Shown here: positions 43,205 through 51,694 of the stretch, in pieces | How the letters are laid out: each line of letters starts with the position of its first letter | Numbering within the stretch: position 1 is the stretch's first letter | Origin: Candidatus Flexicrinis affinis | GTDB lineage: Bacteria > Chloroflexota > Anaerolineae > Aggregatilineales > Phototrophicaceae | Assembly (NCBI GenBank): GCA_016716525.1 | Contig: JADJWE010000001.1 | Coordinates: forward strand, 806,001-870,000 | Length of the DNA stretch: 64,000 nt | Direction: 5' to 3' | Notes under the pieces: model-generated | What the model was told of the DNA's origin: nothing | The model's database searches: none | Seen by the model: the letters and a program-made list of their open reading frames with translations, nothing else | Position numbers and translations under genes: made by a program

Positions 43205-44233
43205 CTACAAATGATGCAGGCTGGAGACGTACTCGATGAGCGGTCTTAGGTCGGGTTCCTGCCCCTGCCGCGTCCCGATCGGATCGCTCATAGTGTCGTC
43301 ACCGAGCAGGGCATGCGCGACGTTACGCCAGCCATGGGCGAGAGTTTCAAGGTCGTAGCCGCCTTCCATCGCAAAGACGATGCGCCCGCCGCACAGCACG
43401 TCGGCCATGCGGATCAGTTCGCGCGTTAGGCGGTCGTAGCCAGCGAGGCTAAGGCGAAGCTGCGCCAATGGATCGCGCCAGTGCGCGTCGAAGCCCGCCG
43501 AGACGATGATCAACTCGGGCTGAAAGCGCCGGGCTGCAGGCCAGACGATCTCGTTATAGATTCGGGCGAACCCGTGATCACCGACACCGGCAGGCAGCGG
43601 AATGTTGATCGTTGTTCCGCGCCCGCGTCCCGCGCCGACTTCCTCTGCGCGCCCGGTGCCGGGGTAGAACGGATACTGATGCGTGGAGACAAACAGCACA
43701 TCCTCGTCGGCGTAGAACATATCCTGCGTGCCGTTGCCGTGGTGTACGTCAAAGTCCACGATGAGGACGCGTTTGATCCCATGCACACGCTGCGCATGTT
43801 TGACGGCGATCGGGACGTTACCGAGGATGCAGAAACCCATACCGCGCTCGGCCAGCGCGTGGTGTCCCGGCGGGCGCACTGCCGCGATCGCATTCTTCGC
43901 CTGACCGGTAAGTACGGCATCGACAGCCAGCACGACGCCGCCGGCCGATAGCCGCGCGACTTCGCCGGTTTCAGGCAAGGCGTACGTGTCCGGGTCGAAC
44001 ATGATTGTGCGCTCCTGCACCGGCAGCACGCTCAGCATGGTGCAGTAACTTGGCGTGTGAACGGAGCATATCAGTTCTTCGCTCACTTCATCCGGCGTCA
44101 GTTTCAACAATCGTGCGGCCAGTCCGCTTGTCTCAAGCTCGCGCCAAACCGCCTTGATGCGGCCGGCATGTTCGGGGTGGCCGGGATAGTCGTGATCGAT
44201 GTAAAGCGGATGCGTGACGTAGGCTGTCGTCAT
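43205..44233 (-). CDS. Histone deacetylase-family protein (AcuC/class II-like)
   Basis: 342 residues of the arginase/deacetylase fold, which removes acetyl groups from lysine, polyamines or small amides. Active-site elements: RPPGHHA (paired His), DFDVHHGNGTQ and SAGFDAHWRDP (zinc ligands Asp, His, Asp) and EGGYDLE with the transition-state Tyr. The physiological substrate in bacteria is generally unknown; acetoin-utilisation AcuC and acetylpolyamine amidohydrolases are relatives. Confidence 0.9.
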   Translation of the reverse strand: MTTAYVTHPLYIDHDYPGHPEHAGRIKAVWRELETSGLAARLLKLTPDEVSEELICSVHTPSYCTMLSVLPVQERTIMFDPDTYALPETGEVARLSAGGVVLAVDAVLTGQAKNAIAAVRPPGHHALAERGMGFCILGNVPIAVKHAQRVHGIKRVLIVDFDVHHGNGTQDMFYADEDVLFVSTHQYPFYPGTGRAEEVGAGRGRGTTINIPLPAGVGDHGFARIYNEIVWPAARRFQPELIIVSAGFDAHWRDPLAQLRLSLAGYDRLTRELIRMADVLCGGRIVFAMEGGYDLETLAHGWRNVAHALLGDDTMSDPIGTRQGQEPDLRPLIEYVSSLHHL

Positions 44234-44315
44234 GGTGAATAAGTCTCTCTAGCCGGCGTGCGGCGACGCGGCACAATAGCGACCGTCCGCGCGGGGGAGT
44301 GAGGCGGTCGAAGCA

Positions 44316-44324
44316 ATTCTAGCA
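44316..44324 (-). promoter_or_regulatory. Extended -10 element upstream of the HDAC-family gene
   Basis: On the minus strand TGCTAGAAT (44324-44316) matches TGn plus TAGAAT. No good -35 at 17 bp. It lies about 83 nt before the start at 44233. Confidence 0.35.
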
Positions 44325-44348
44325 CACGGGTGACGTACGCCTGCATCC

Positions 44349-46001
44349 CTACTTGACCAAATGGCGGCCCCCGCCAAGTTCGGCGACCGGGCGCTTGATG
44401 ATGTACTCGAACCCGTTCATCGGGATGACTTCGGTCGTCCGGTAGGTGTGATCGATGGCTTGCAGAACCGGTACCGGATAGAACTGGGCGCGCAGGATGA
44501 TCGCTCCGAACTGCTGGCGGTGGATCATCCGGATGAGCTCGGTCCCGTCGTACTGACCGCGCAGCCAGATGTTCAGCAGTTGGGTGGGATTCGACACGAC
44601 ATCGCGTCCCGCGCGGAAGCTGAACCCCGCCTCCTCGCTCAGCACCGGCAGTTCCGACTCGCGCACGATCGCGGCGATACGCTCGGCGTTTTCGTGATCT
44701 TGCGCGGTAACGAGATGCCCGATGTCGGAGTACCCGCCAGCAATCCGGCCCGCGGAGTCGTAGAACCCGTTGAGCGCGTTAGGTTCGATGCCCCACCACG
44801 CCGCAAGGTCGGAAAAGACCGGCCCGATCGTCGGCATCTTGAGCACGGCTCGCCCGTAGCCGACAAACAGCAGCGGCACCACGATCAGCGCCGACGCCGT
44901 TATTGCGGGCGCGAGCGGGCGGAATACGTTTAGAATGCGGGACAAATAGTTGAGCGGCAGCTTCAGATCGCCCGACAACCAGCGGCTGAACAGGATACCG
45001 CTCAGGATACACAGCGCGGCGACCGACGTCGCGAAGTAGCTGTCGCCACCGCCCCATGTCCCCGACGAGAACCCGCCCAGCGTGACGGCAATCACGAACC
45101 ACACGGCGTAGAGCGAAATGCGGTCGAAGTAGATTTCGTAGACAATCAGGACGGCAGCAGGCACGATCAGGAAGCCGTGCAGCGCGAACCATAATCGAAA
45201 CAGCCCCTCGACCTGCGGCCAGAACGTGCTGTTGACGTTGGCGACGATCGCTTGTCGCCACCATTCGCCGCCTGTGACGACGTACAGGCCGGCGAACACG
45301 GCCGCGCCGACAGCCCCGAACACGACGCCCCACGCAATTGCGCGGCGCGGGTTGCGCAGGAAGAGCCATACCAGTACCGCGATCGCGCTATAAGCCGCAA
45401 GCTGCTTGGTATATCCGGCGAGAATCAGCATCCCGAATCCCGCTGCCGTCAAGAGCCTTCGCCGGCGGCTGAAGACAAGGTGCTCGGCGCTGGTCAGCAG
45501 CACGACCGCCAGCGCCTCAAACATCACCATCGTCATGTGCTGGCGCAGCAGCGGTCCCTGCCGATACGTGATGTTGGACGCGAGAAACGCGAGGCCGGCC
45601 AACAGCGCAATCACGACTCGGCCGCGACCTGTGCGCCGCACGCCGTCACGGTAAATCGCGTAGGCGATTGCAGCGGCCGTAACCAGCGTACCGAGGAACC
45701 CGAGCAGGCGACCATACCAGTACTGCGGCCCGAACGCCCACGCGAACGGGATCGCCATGACGTGAAACACGGGCGGATAGTTGCTGGAGTAGAACGGATA
45801 CGGCTCGACATCCCGATACGGTGATTGGCCCTGCGACATCAGGATCGTGTCGTAGAGCTCGAAACCTTCACCCTGATCGTAGTCGAACGGGAAATTGATG
45901 AGGTTGTTGGCGTAGACGACATATACCGCCAGATGGAATGCCATCACCACGAGCGCTGCGCCGATCAAGACCCAATGGGTCGACCGAAGAATCCGGGTCA
46001 T
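44349..46001 (-). CDS. GT-C type membrane glycosyltransferase-like protein
   Basis: 550 residues with about ten hydrophobic helices. An N-terminal loop after the first helix contains acidic FDYDQGEGFELYD and, further on, SNYPPVFHV, as in GT39/GT83-type polyprenyl-phosphate-sugar-dependent transferases. A soluble domain of about 130 residues ends the chain. The donor and acceptor are unknown. It is the last gene of a four-gene minus-strand operon, 6 nt after the small two-helix membrane protein. Confidence 0.72.
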   Translation of the reverse strand: MTRILRSTHWVLIGAALVVMAFHLAVYVVYANNLINFPFDYDQGEGFELYDTILMSQGQSPYRDVEPYPFYSSNYPPVFHVMAIPFAWAFGPQYWYGRLLGFLGTLVTAAAIAYAIYRDGVRRTGRGRVVIALLAGLAFLASNITYRQGPLLRQHMTMVMFEALAVVLLTSAEHLVFSRRRRLLTAAGFGMLILAGYTKQLAAYSAIAVLVWLFLRNPRRAIAWGVVFGAVGAAVFAGLYVVTGGEWWRQAIVANVNSTFWPQVEGLFRLWFALHGFLIVPAAVLIVYEIYFDRISLYAVWFVIAVTLGGFSSGTWGGGDSYFATSVAALCILSGILFSRWLSGDLKLPLNYLSRILNVFRPLAPAITASALIVVPLLFVGYGRAVLKMPTIGPVFSDLAAWWGIEPNALNGFYDSAGRIAGGYSDIGHLVTAQDHENAERIAAIVRESELPVLSEEAGFSFRAGRDVVSNPTQLLNIWLRGQYDGTELIRMIHRQQFGAIILRAQFYPVPVLQAIDHTYRTTEVIPMNGFEYIIKRPVAELGGGRHLVK

Positions 46002-46007
46002 TGACGC

Positions 46008-46229
46008 TTAGGCCTTTGCGCGGCCAAGCGGAATCAATGTCAGGCCGAGCACCGCGCCGACGCCCAAGGCGATCATGCCCACGCGCTGTGCCGGACCGAT
46101 CCCTTGGTCGGACTGGCGGATGATGTCATACGCGATGAGCGCCCCGTTTCCAAGCAAGCCGACGGCAACCAGCGTCAGCCCGAGCAGGCGTTTGCTGAAA
46201 GTGAACTCAAGGGAAAACAAGTGTCTCAT
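46008..46229 (-). CDS. Small two-helix membrane protein, uncharacterised
   Basis: 73 residues with two transmembrane helices (about 15-35 and 50-68) and a short basic tail. Its ATG overlaps the stop of the recombinase-like gene (ATGA), so translation is coupled. No recognised family. Confidence 0.65.
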   Translation of the reverse strand: MRHLFSLEFTFSKRLLGLTLVAVGLLGNGALIAYDIIRQSDQGIGPAQRVGMIALGVGAVLGLTLIPLGRAKA

Positions 46230-47167
46230 GCGCGTCCTTCGTCGAGCTTCTGACTCAGTGTCTTCAGCTTCTGTCCCGTCTCATACCAGCTGATGTCGCT
46301 CAAGCCGAGCTTCTGCCGGATTTCCGACTCGGGCATACCGGCACGCAGATCGTTGAGCGCGCACGTCCAGCGGCAAATCTCGAACGAAAGCTTAAACTTC
46401 AGTCCGGCGCGATCCCCGACAGCCGCAAGCACGTATTCGAGGTTGCGGGCCGTGCAGTCAAAGATGACCTGCGAGGGATGGTACTGGGACATGTACGCGT
46501 CATACAGCCCCAACCAGCGCGACGACACCGGGATCTTGCGCTCCTTGAACACGTTGCGCACCTTGAAACGGACCTCAAGCTCAGGGGCGGCGGGGTTGTC
46601 GCGCAGGACGTGCACGGGGGTCAGCTTCATGGCTTCGCCCTTCTTGATGCCGGTCTCCAGCAGGAGAGTTAGAAGCATTTCGGGCCGCGTATCCGGCTCT
46701 TTGCCGCGCCGGAACGTGAACATGCGCGATTCGCGCATACAGTCGGCAAGCTGCTGCTGCGTCAACACGTCCGACAAAGGCGCCGGCCCGCTGCGCTGTA
46801 GAATCTCTTTGGCCGGATCGAAACGGATCGCTTTCAGGTCGTGCAGCCAACGGAAGTACACCTTGAGCGTCGTCACCCTGCGCGCGTAACTCTTGCGGCT
46901 GCACGGTACGCCGCGGCCAAACTCGAGCCAGTTCAAGAACCCTTCGAGATCGCGTGTGGTGATCGTTCCGACCGGCGTCCCTTTGCCGAGATGCTGGCCG
47001 ATCAGATCGAGATCGGCGGTGAAGGCTACGACGGTGTGGTCGGACTTGCCCTCTACTGTCAGGTGATCGGCAAACAATTCCCACGTTGCGTTGAACGGTG
47101 TTTGCGCTGTGATGTCCTCGGCACGGGTCGGGAAGTTCTGAAACAGCGGCAGTTGGCGATCGTTCAT
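46226..47167 (-). CDS. Tyrosine-recombinase-like protein with degenerate active site
   Basis: 313 residues. An N-terminal SAM-like core-binding domain (about 25-115) and a C-terminal domain aligning with XerC/XerD/phage integrases. Key positions have changed: the first catalytic Arg is K175 (TGIKKGE), HxLRH reads E263-I-C-R266-W, LGH reads LGL289, and no Tyr stands at the usual spacing (Y295 is three residues early; 298 is Gly). Only R266 is retained. Probably no longer a recombinase; it may keep DNA binding (inference). Begins one base after the lipoate-ligase stop, so it is operonic rather than a mobile element. Confidence 0.75.
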   Translation of the reverse strand: MNDRQLPLFQNFPTRAEDITAQTPFNATWELFADHLTVEGKSDHTVVAFTADLDLIGQHLGKGTPVGTITTRDLEGFLNWLEFGRGVPCSRKSYARRVTTLKVYFRWLHDLKAIRFDPAKEILQRSGPAPLSDVLTQQQLADCMRESRMFTFRRGKEPDTRPEMLLTLLLETGIKKGEAMKLTPVHVLRDNPAAPELEVRFKVRNVFKERKIPVSSRWLGLYDAYMSQYHPSQVIFDCTARNLEYVLAAVGDRAGLKFKLSFEICRWTCALNDLRAGMPESEIRQKLGLSDISWYETGQKLKTLSQKLDEGRA

Positions 47168-47168
47168 G

Positions 47169-47993
47169 TCACACCGCCTGCCGCGCAGAGATTGTGCCAT
47201 ACTTGTCGTGCTCGAGTAGGTCGGCGCGTGTGCGCTCGTCACGGCTGATGACCGACGGACTGAACGCAATATCGAACGCTGACGCAAATGCCGCGGCGAT
47301 CGCGTCTGCCGACTGCTGCCACGTCACGTTTCGGCCCAGTGCTTCGGACAGCGTTACGGCGCGCCGGCGCACCTGAATCCGCGCGGCCTCACGCGTCTCA
47401 TCGTCAGGGTAGGCCAGGGCATCACAGATGCGGGCAAGGTCTCCCGTGAGTGGCAGGCTGCCATGCTGCAGCAGTCCGTGCCGCCGCCGGACCTGCGCGC
47501 TGCCGATCAGCTTGCGGCCCTCGACGGTGATCTCATAGTGTGACGGGACTTCGAAGCACACTGGCCCGGGTTTGGCGGGCGAAGGTTCTCCGCGGCGCTC
47601 GGCGTGCGGGTCTGCTCCCAATGACTCGACTGCGCGCATCAGCGCGGCGCTGATCTGGCAGTAGCTGGTGACGATGTCGAGCGCCGACCACGGATGGTCC
47701 GATGGTACCGATACGCTGTAGGTCAGTTCGTCCGTGTGGAGGATGGCACGCCCCCCGGTCGGGCGGCGCACGATATTCCAACCTTGTAACACGATCCGGC
47801 TGTGATCCGCATCGGTCGCCTTCTGCCCGATTCCGAGCGACAAGCACGCGGGACTCCACGCGTAGAGCCGCAACGTTGGCGGTTGATCGCCGCGCCCTAC
47901 GGCCTCGAGGATTGCCTCGTCTACAGCCATATTGCGCATACCAGACGCGGGCTCATCATAGATTAAGCGCCATTGACGCGATTTTTCGCTCAA
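47169..47993 (-). CDS. lplA: Lipoate-protein ligase A-family enzyme
   Basis: About 274 residues from a proposed TTG at 47993, preceded by GGGAG; a longer form from the ATG at 48041 is possible. Biotin/lipoate ligase domain with DEPASGMRNMAVDEAIL, RRPTGGRAILHTDELTYSV and GRKLIGSAQVR, which carries the adenylate-binding Lys. It attaches lipoate (or octanoate) to the E2 and GcvH subunits; ligase and octanoyltransferase members cannot be separated by eye. First gene of a four-gene operon. Confidence 0.85.
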   Translation of the reverse strand: MSEKSRQWRLIYDEPASGMRNMAVDEAILEAVGRGDQPPTLRLYAWSPACLSLGIGQKATDADHSRIVLQGWNIVRRPTGGRAILHTDELTYSVSVPSDHPWSALDIVTSYCQISAALMRAVESLGADPHAERRGEPSPAKPGPVCFEVPSHYEITVEGRKLIGSAQVRRRHGLLQHGSLPLTGDLARICDALAYPDDETREAARIQVRRRAVTLSEALGRNVTWQQSADAIAAAFASAFDIAFSPSVISRDERTRADLLEHDKYGTISARQAV

Positions 47994-48001
47994 CCTATAC
48001 T
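47973..48001 (+). promoter_or_regulatory. Sigma70-type promoter of the LytR-CpsA-Psr gene
   Basis: TTGACG (47973-47978), 17-bp spacer, TATACT (47996-48001). It reads away from the lipoate-ligase operon and overlaps the beginning of that gene, so the two units have overlapping 5' regions. Confidence 0.7.
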
Positions 48002-48060
48002 CTCCCTTAGATGACCGTAGTGTACTCACTCGCTCGGCCATCGCCAAGCATGGGTAAATC

Positions 48061-49416
48061 ATGACGTCGAAACCACCGAATCCAGAACGCCAGCCATCGC
48101 CAGAAGACACGCTGGTCAGCGGTCGCACCGTCATCTCTACAGACGCGGGTCAGACCATCAAATCTGACATTGTCCCCCACGCGCCGGAGGTGATTCGCCT
48201 GCCACGCGCCGACCGTGTAGTTGGTGCCGGGGTGGGTCCGATGCCGACCCAGCCGAGCACGCCGCGCGTCAACCTGCCGCTTCCGCCGCCAGTTCCCCGG
48301 CCGAACAGCGCGCGCCAGCGTGCCTTCCATCGTCAAGCGTATGCCCGCAAGCCGGGCGGCGAATGGGCATGGTTGGTGATCGGTGCGGCACTGTTTGGCG
48401 TGGCAGTCGTCGTGAGCCTCGCGATGGTCGTGCTGGTTCGCACGGCGCGTTCGACGCCTGCGATCGTACCGACAAGCGAGTCGCCTATCATCGCGGCGTT
48501 GCCGACCCCTATCACATTTTTCAACGATGGTGGTCTGCTGGCGATGGGACAGGCCATCACGTTCGAGGACGGCACGCGCGTCATTCTCGAACCGTGGGAC
48601 GGCCAATCTCGTCTTACCGTTCTGCTGATGGGTATTGACCGCCGCCCGGGCGAGCGCGGCCTGAGCTTCCGCACCGACACGATGATCTTGCTCAGCCTTG
48701 ACCCGCAGACGGGCAACGCCGGCATGTTGAGCATTCCACGCGATATGTATGTCGAAGTGCCGGGCTACGGAGCGCGCCGCATCAACGAGCCGATGGTGCT
48801 CGGCGAACTGCGGCAGGTGGGATACGGCCCGCGCTTAGCGATGGAGACCGTTCAGTACAATCTCGGTATCCGCGTCAATCATTACGTGGTCGTCGACTTC
48901 AACGCCTTCGTCACGATTGTCGATGCCTTGGGGGGTATTGAGGTCGATCTGGCCTATACGATCAACGATCCGCTGTATCCGAACATGAACTACGGCTACG
49001 ATCCGTTCTTCCTGCGTGCAGGTCATCATGTGCTAGACGGCATCACAGCGCTGAAGTACGCGCGCACCCGCCACGGCGACAGCGACATCAAGCGCGCCGA
49101 GCGCCAGCAGCAAGTGATCCTCGCCGTCAAGGACAAGGCGACCAGCCCGGAGATGATTCCGCTGCTGCTCGCCAATGCCGGTCAGTTGTGGACGGCCGTA
49201 CGCGACAACTTCTATACCGATATGTCGCTCGAACAGCTCATCCAACTCGGGCTGTACATCAAGGATCTGTCGTTGGAGAACATCAACCGCGGCGTGATCG
49301 ACTTCTCCTATCTCAGCAACTATACGACAGCCAGCGGCGCTGCCGTGCTGATCCCGAATCGGGCACGCCTCGGCGGGTTGATGGCACAGGTCTTCGGTAC
49401 GACCTACAACCAGTAG
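48061..49416 (+). CDS. LytR-CpsA-Psr (LCP) family cell-envelope ligase
   Basis: 451 residues. A cytoplasmic proline-rich N-terminus (about 1-100), one transmembrane helix (about 102-125) and the extracytoplasmic LCP domain with LLMGIDRRPGERGLSFRTDTM, LSIPRDMYVEVPGYG, NHYVVVDFNAFVTIVDALGGI and KYARTRHGDSDIKRAERQQQV. The Arg and Asp residues in these blocks bind the polyprenyl pyrophosphate lipid. LCP enzymes attach secondary polymers to peptidoglycan or glycoproteins. Ends at a terminator shared with the RNA candidate on the other strand. Confidence 0.9.
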   Translation: MTSKPPNPERQPSPEDTLVSGRTVISTDAGQTIKSDIVPHAPEVIRLPRADRVVGAGVGPMPTQPSTPRVNLPLPPPVPRPNSARQRAFHRQAYARKPGGEWAWLVIGAALFGVAVVVSLAMVVLVRTARSTPAIVPTSESPIIAALPTPITFFNDGGLLAMGQAITFEDGTRVILEPWDGQSRLTVLLMGIDRRPGERGLSFRTDTMILLSLDPQTGNAGMLSIPRDMYVEVPGYGARRINEPMVLGELRQVGYGPRLAMETVQYNLGIRVNHYVVVDFNAFVTIVDALGGIEVDLAYTINDPLYPNMNYGYDPFFLRAGHHVLDGITALKYARTRHGDSDIKRAERQQQVILAVKDKATSPEMIPLLLANAGQLWTAVRDNFYTDMSLEQLIQLGLYIKDLSLENINRGVIDFSYLSNYTTASGAAVLIPNRARLGGLMAQVFGTTYNQ

Positions 49417-49434
49417 GCAGTCACAAGAACGCAA

Positions 49435-49466
49435 ACGGCACGGGATAATGCCCCGTGCCGTCTTTA
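49435..49466. terminator. Bidirectional intrinsic terminator
   Basis: ACGGCACGGG (49435-49444) and CCCGTGCCGT (49452-49461) make a perfect 10-bp stem with a 7-nt loop. On the plus strand TCTTTATT follows, ending the LCP transcript; on the minus strand TTTGCGTTCTT follows, ending the RNA candidate. Confidence 0.85.
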
Positions 49467-49641
49467 TTCAGAACCCCGCAATGCCGTGTGCCACTCTGTT
49501 TGAACCTGCATGTGCAGGTGGGAAGCTTTCCCCCGGGTCGCGTCTTGGCCACGCAGGCCTATCACGCTTGCCAGTGAAATGAGCCTCCCGTTTTGTGGGT
49601 GTTGGCCCAAACGCGATATGACATCACGCACATCGCAGGAT
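49435..49641 (-). ncRNA. Structured non-coding RNA candidate, 6S RNA-like architecture
   Basis: About 205 nt on the minus strand, between aspS and the LCP terminator, with no open reading frame of quality. The 5' and 3' ends pair: CCTGCGATG (49639-49631) with CATTGCGGG (49483-49475), continued by CGTG (49628-49625) with CACG (49488-49485), 13 bp with a small internal loop. Then comes a bubble: 9 nt on the 5' side, about 50 nt on the 3' side holding two hairpins (GGGAA/TTCCC at 49532-49520 and ACCTGCA/TGCAGGT at 49519-49504). An inner 13-position helix follows (49615-49603 with 49551-49539, one G-U and one mismatch). A promoter precedes it and an intrinsic terminator ends it. This rod-bubble-rod plan is that of 6S RNA, and the gene lies downstream of aspS as one 6S gene does in Bacillus subtilis. 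The identity remains an inference. Confidence 0.65.
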
Positions 49642-49647
49642 ACCGCA

Positions 49648-49676
49648 GTTATACCAGAATCCCGCCCCCGCAACAA
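49648..49676 (-). promoter_or_regulatory. Promoter of the structured RNA candidate
   Basis: On the minus strand: TTGTTG (49676-49671), a 17-bp spacer and TATAAC (49653-49648) preceded by TGG, giving an extended -10. The predicted start lies near 49641, exactly where the closing helix of the RNA begins. Confidence 0.65.
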
Positions 49677-49704
49677 TATGGAGTACGGGGGATAATTGCC
49701 GACC

Positions 49705-51543
49705 TTAAGGCGCAGTGGCCTCACCCTTCTCGGGCAGCGGCGCAAGGCGGATGAACAGCTCCTCCAACTGGCCCGGTTCGGCCGGCGACGGGGCGTGTGC
49801 CATGACGTCGAGGCCGGACTGCGTCTTCGGGAACGCCGTGACTTCGCGGATGTTGTCGACCTGCGCGAACAGCATGACCAGCCGATCGACGCCCCACGCC
49901 ATGCCGCCATGTGGCGGAACGCCGTACTCGAACGCTTCGAGCATGTGCCCGAACTGCTCGCGCGCGTGCTCCATTGTCTGCCCGATCAGCGGGAACATCT
50001 TCTCCTGCAATGCGCGGTCGTGGATACGGATGCTGCCGCCCCCGATCTCGTAACCGTTGCAGATCAGGTCGTACTGCGACCCGCGCGCCTTGCCCGGGTC
50101 GGTGTCGAGTAGCGGGATGTCTTCCGGCATGGGCATGGTGAACATGTGCTGGGAGGGGTCCCACCGCTGATGTTCTTCGTCCCAGTAGAACATCGGGAAG
50201 TCGATGATCCACGCAAAGGCGAGCTGCTTGGGATCGGCCAGTTCGAGCGTTTCGGCCAGCGAGCGTCGCAGCTTGTCTACAGCCGCCCACACCGTCTCGC
50301 GCTTGTCAGAAAGGAACATCAGGATGTCGCCGGGCTGCGCGCCGGTGCGCTCGAACAGCGCCAGTTTCTGCTCAACGGTGAAGTACTTGCCGATCGGGCC
50401 TTTGACTTCACCGGTCTCGTCAAGCGGAAGCGCCATGTACGCCAAGCCCTTCGCGCCGATCGTGCGCACAAGGTCCTCGAGCTCCTTCATCTGGCGCTTG
50501 AGACCCTCGCCGCTCAGAATCTGCGTCGGGTCGTCGCGCCGCACGTGCAGCCCCGGTCCGCGTACGACCTTGATCGGCTTACCGGCTTCGGCGTTCTGCT
50601 GAAAAATCGGGAATGCGCTTTGCCCGGCGATGTCGGTCACGTCGACCGCTTCGAGGTCATAACGCAGGTCGGGCTTGTCCGACCCGTAGGTTTCCATTGC
50701 TTCGGTATACGTCAGGCGGCGCAGGGGCCGGTACTTGAGCGGCATGTGCGGGACGACGCTATCGCACAGCGCGATCACCATCGCCTCCATGATCTGTATG
50801 ACGTCCTCGCGTTCGACGAAACTTAGCTCCATGTCGAGCTGCGTGAACTCCGGCTGACGGTCGCCGCGCAGGTCTTCGTCGCGGAAGCAGCGCGCGACCT
50901 GAAAGTACTTCTCGTAGCCAGCCACCATTAGAAGCTGCTTGAGCTGCTGCGGGGATTGCGGCAGGGCATAGAACTTGCCGGGCTGCAGACGGCTTGGCAC
51001 GAGGAAGTCGCGCGCGCCTTCGGGCGTGGTCTTGAACAGGATCGGCGTTTCGATTTCGATGAACCCTTGACCGTCCAAGAAGTCGCGCAGGAACTTCACC
51101 GTGCGGTGGCGAAGCACCATGTTCTGCTGCATGTTGGGGCGGCGCAGGTCGAGGTAGCGATACTGCATACGGCGCAGTTCGTCGATGTTCTCGTCACGAT
51201 TGATGAGGAACGGAGGCACCTTCGACGCATTGAGGATTTCGACCCGGTCAGCCACGATATCGATCGTGCCGGTGGACATTTCGGGGTTGTCGGTGCCCTC
51301 GGGGCGGCGGCGGACGGTGCCGTGGACCTGCAGCACAAACTCCATGCGCGCCTGATGGCACACCGCGTGTGCTTCCGGCGTCGTTTCTTCGTCGGCCACG
51401 ATTTGCACCAGTCCCCAGCGGTCGCGCAGATCGATGAAGATCAACCCGCCCTGATCGCGGCGACGATTGACCCAGCCCGCCAACGTAACGGTTTGACCGA
51501 TGTGCGATTCGCGCAGTTCTCCGCAGGTGTGCGTCTTCATCAT
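49705..51543 (-). CDS. aspS: Aspartyl-tRNA synthetase
   Basis: 612 residues, class II, bacterial type. N-terminal OB-fold anticodon-binding domain (about 1-105), catalytic core with FLVPSRLQPGKFYALPQSPQ, FRDEDLRGDRQPEFTQLD (motif 2), the bacterial GAD insertion domain (about 290-425) and GVPPHGGMAWGVDRL (motif 3). It charges tRNA-Asp; whether it also charges tRNA-Asn cannot be judged here. The start has two successive ATGs (51543, 51540) after a weak GGAA. Confidence 0.97.
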   Translation of the reverse strand: MMKTHTCGELRESHIGQTVTLAGWVNRRRDQGGLIFIDLRDRWGLVQIVADEETTPEAHAVCHQARMEFVLQVHGTVRRRPEGTDNPEMSTGTIDIVADRVEILNASKVPPFLINRDENIDELRRMQYRYLDLRRPNMQQNMVLRHRTVKFLRDFLDGQGFIEIETPILFKTTPEGARDFLVPSRLQPGKFYALPQSPQQLKQLLMVAGYEKYFQVARCFRDEDLRGDRQPEFTQLDMELSFVEREDVIQIMEAMVIALCDSVVPHMPLKYRPLRRLTYTEAMETYGSDKPDLRYDLEAVDVTDIAGQSAFPIFQQNAEAGKPIKVVRGPGLHVRRDDPTQILSGEGLKRQMKELEDLVRTIGAKGLAYMALPLDETGEVKGPIGKYFTVEQKLALFERTGAQPGDILMFLSDKRETVWAAVDKLRRSLAETLELADPKQLAFAWIIDFPMFYWDEEHQRWDPSQHMFTMPMPEDIPLLDTDPGKARGSQYDLICNGYEIGGGSIRIHDRALQEKMFPLIGQTMEHAREQFGHMLEAFEYGVPPHGGMAWGVDRLVMLFAQVDNIREVTAFPKTQSGLDVMAHAPSPAEPGQLEELFIRLAPLPEKGEATAP

Positions 51544-51694
51544 GGGTAAGTTCCGAGTGGGTGTACGACAGGATTACGGCGCATCAGGATAACACGTGCG
51601 CCAATAGACGACTAGGCGGGAGATGGAAACTCGCTGCCGAGCCATAGCATTTCGCGCATTTTGATGAACGGCAGCGCCTCGTTCGCGCGGCCGG

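Noticed and set aside
46226..47167. A mobile element or integron around the recombinase-like gene
   Set aside because: No att-like repeats, no cargo, degenerate active site and tight operon spacing.
51544..51694. Open frame on the minus strand ending in a protein-like tail after the RlmI-like gene
   Set aside because: It is a continuation of a shifted frame through the methyltransferase gene, with no start or Shine-Dalgarno of its own.
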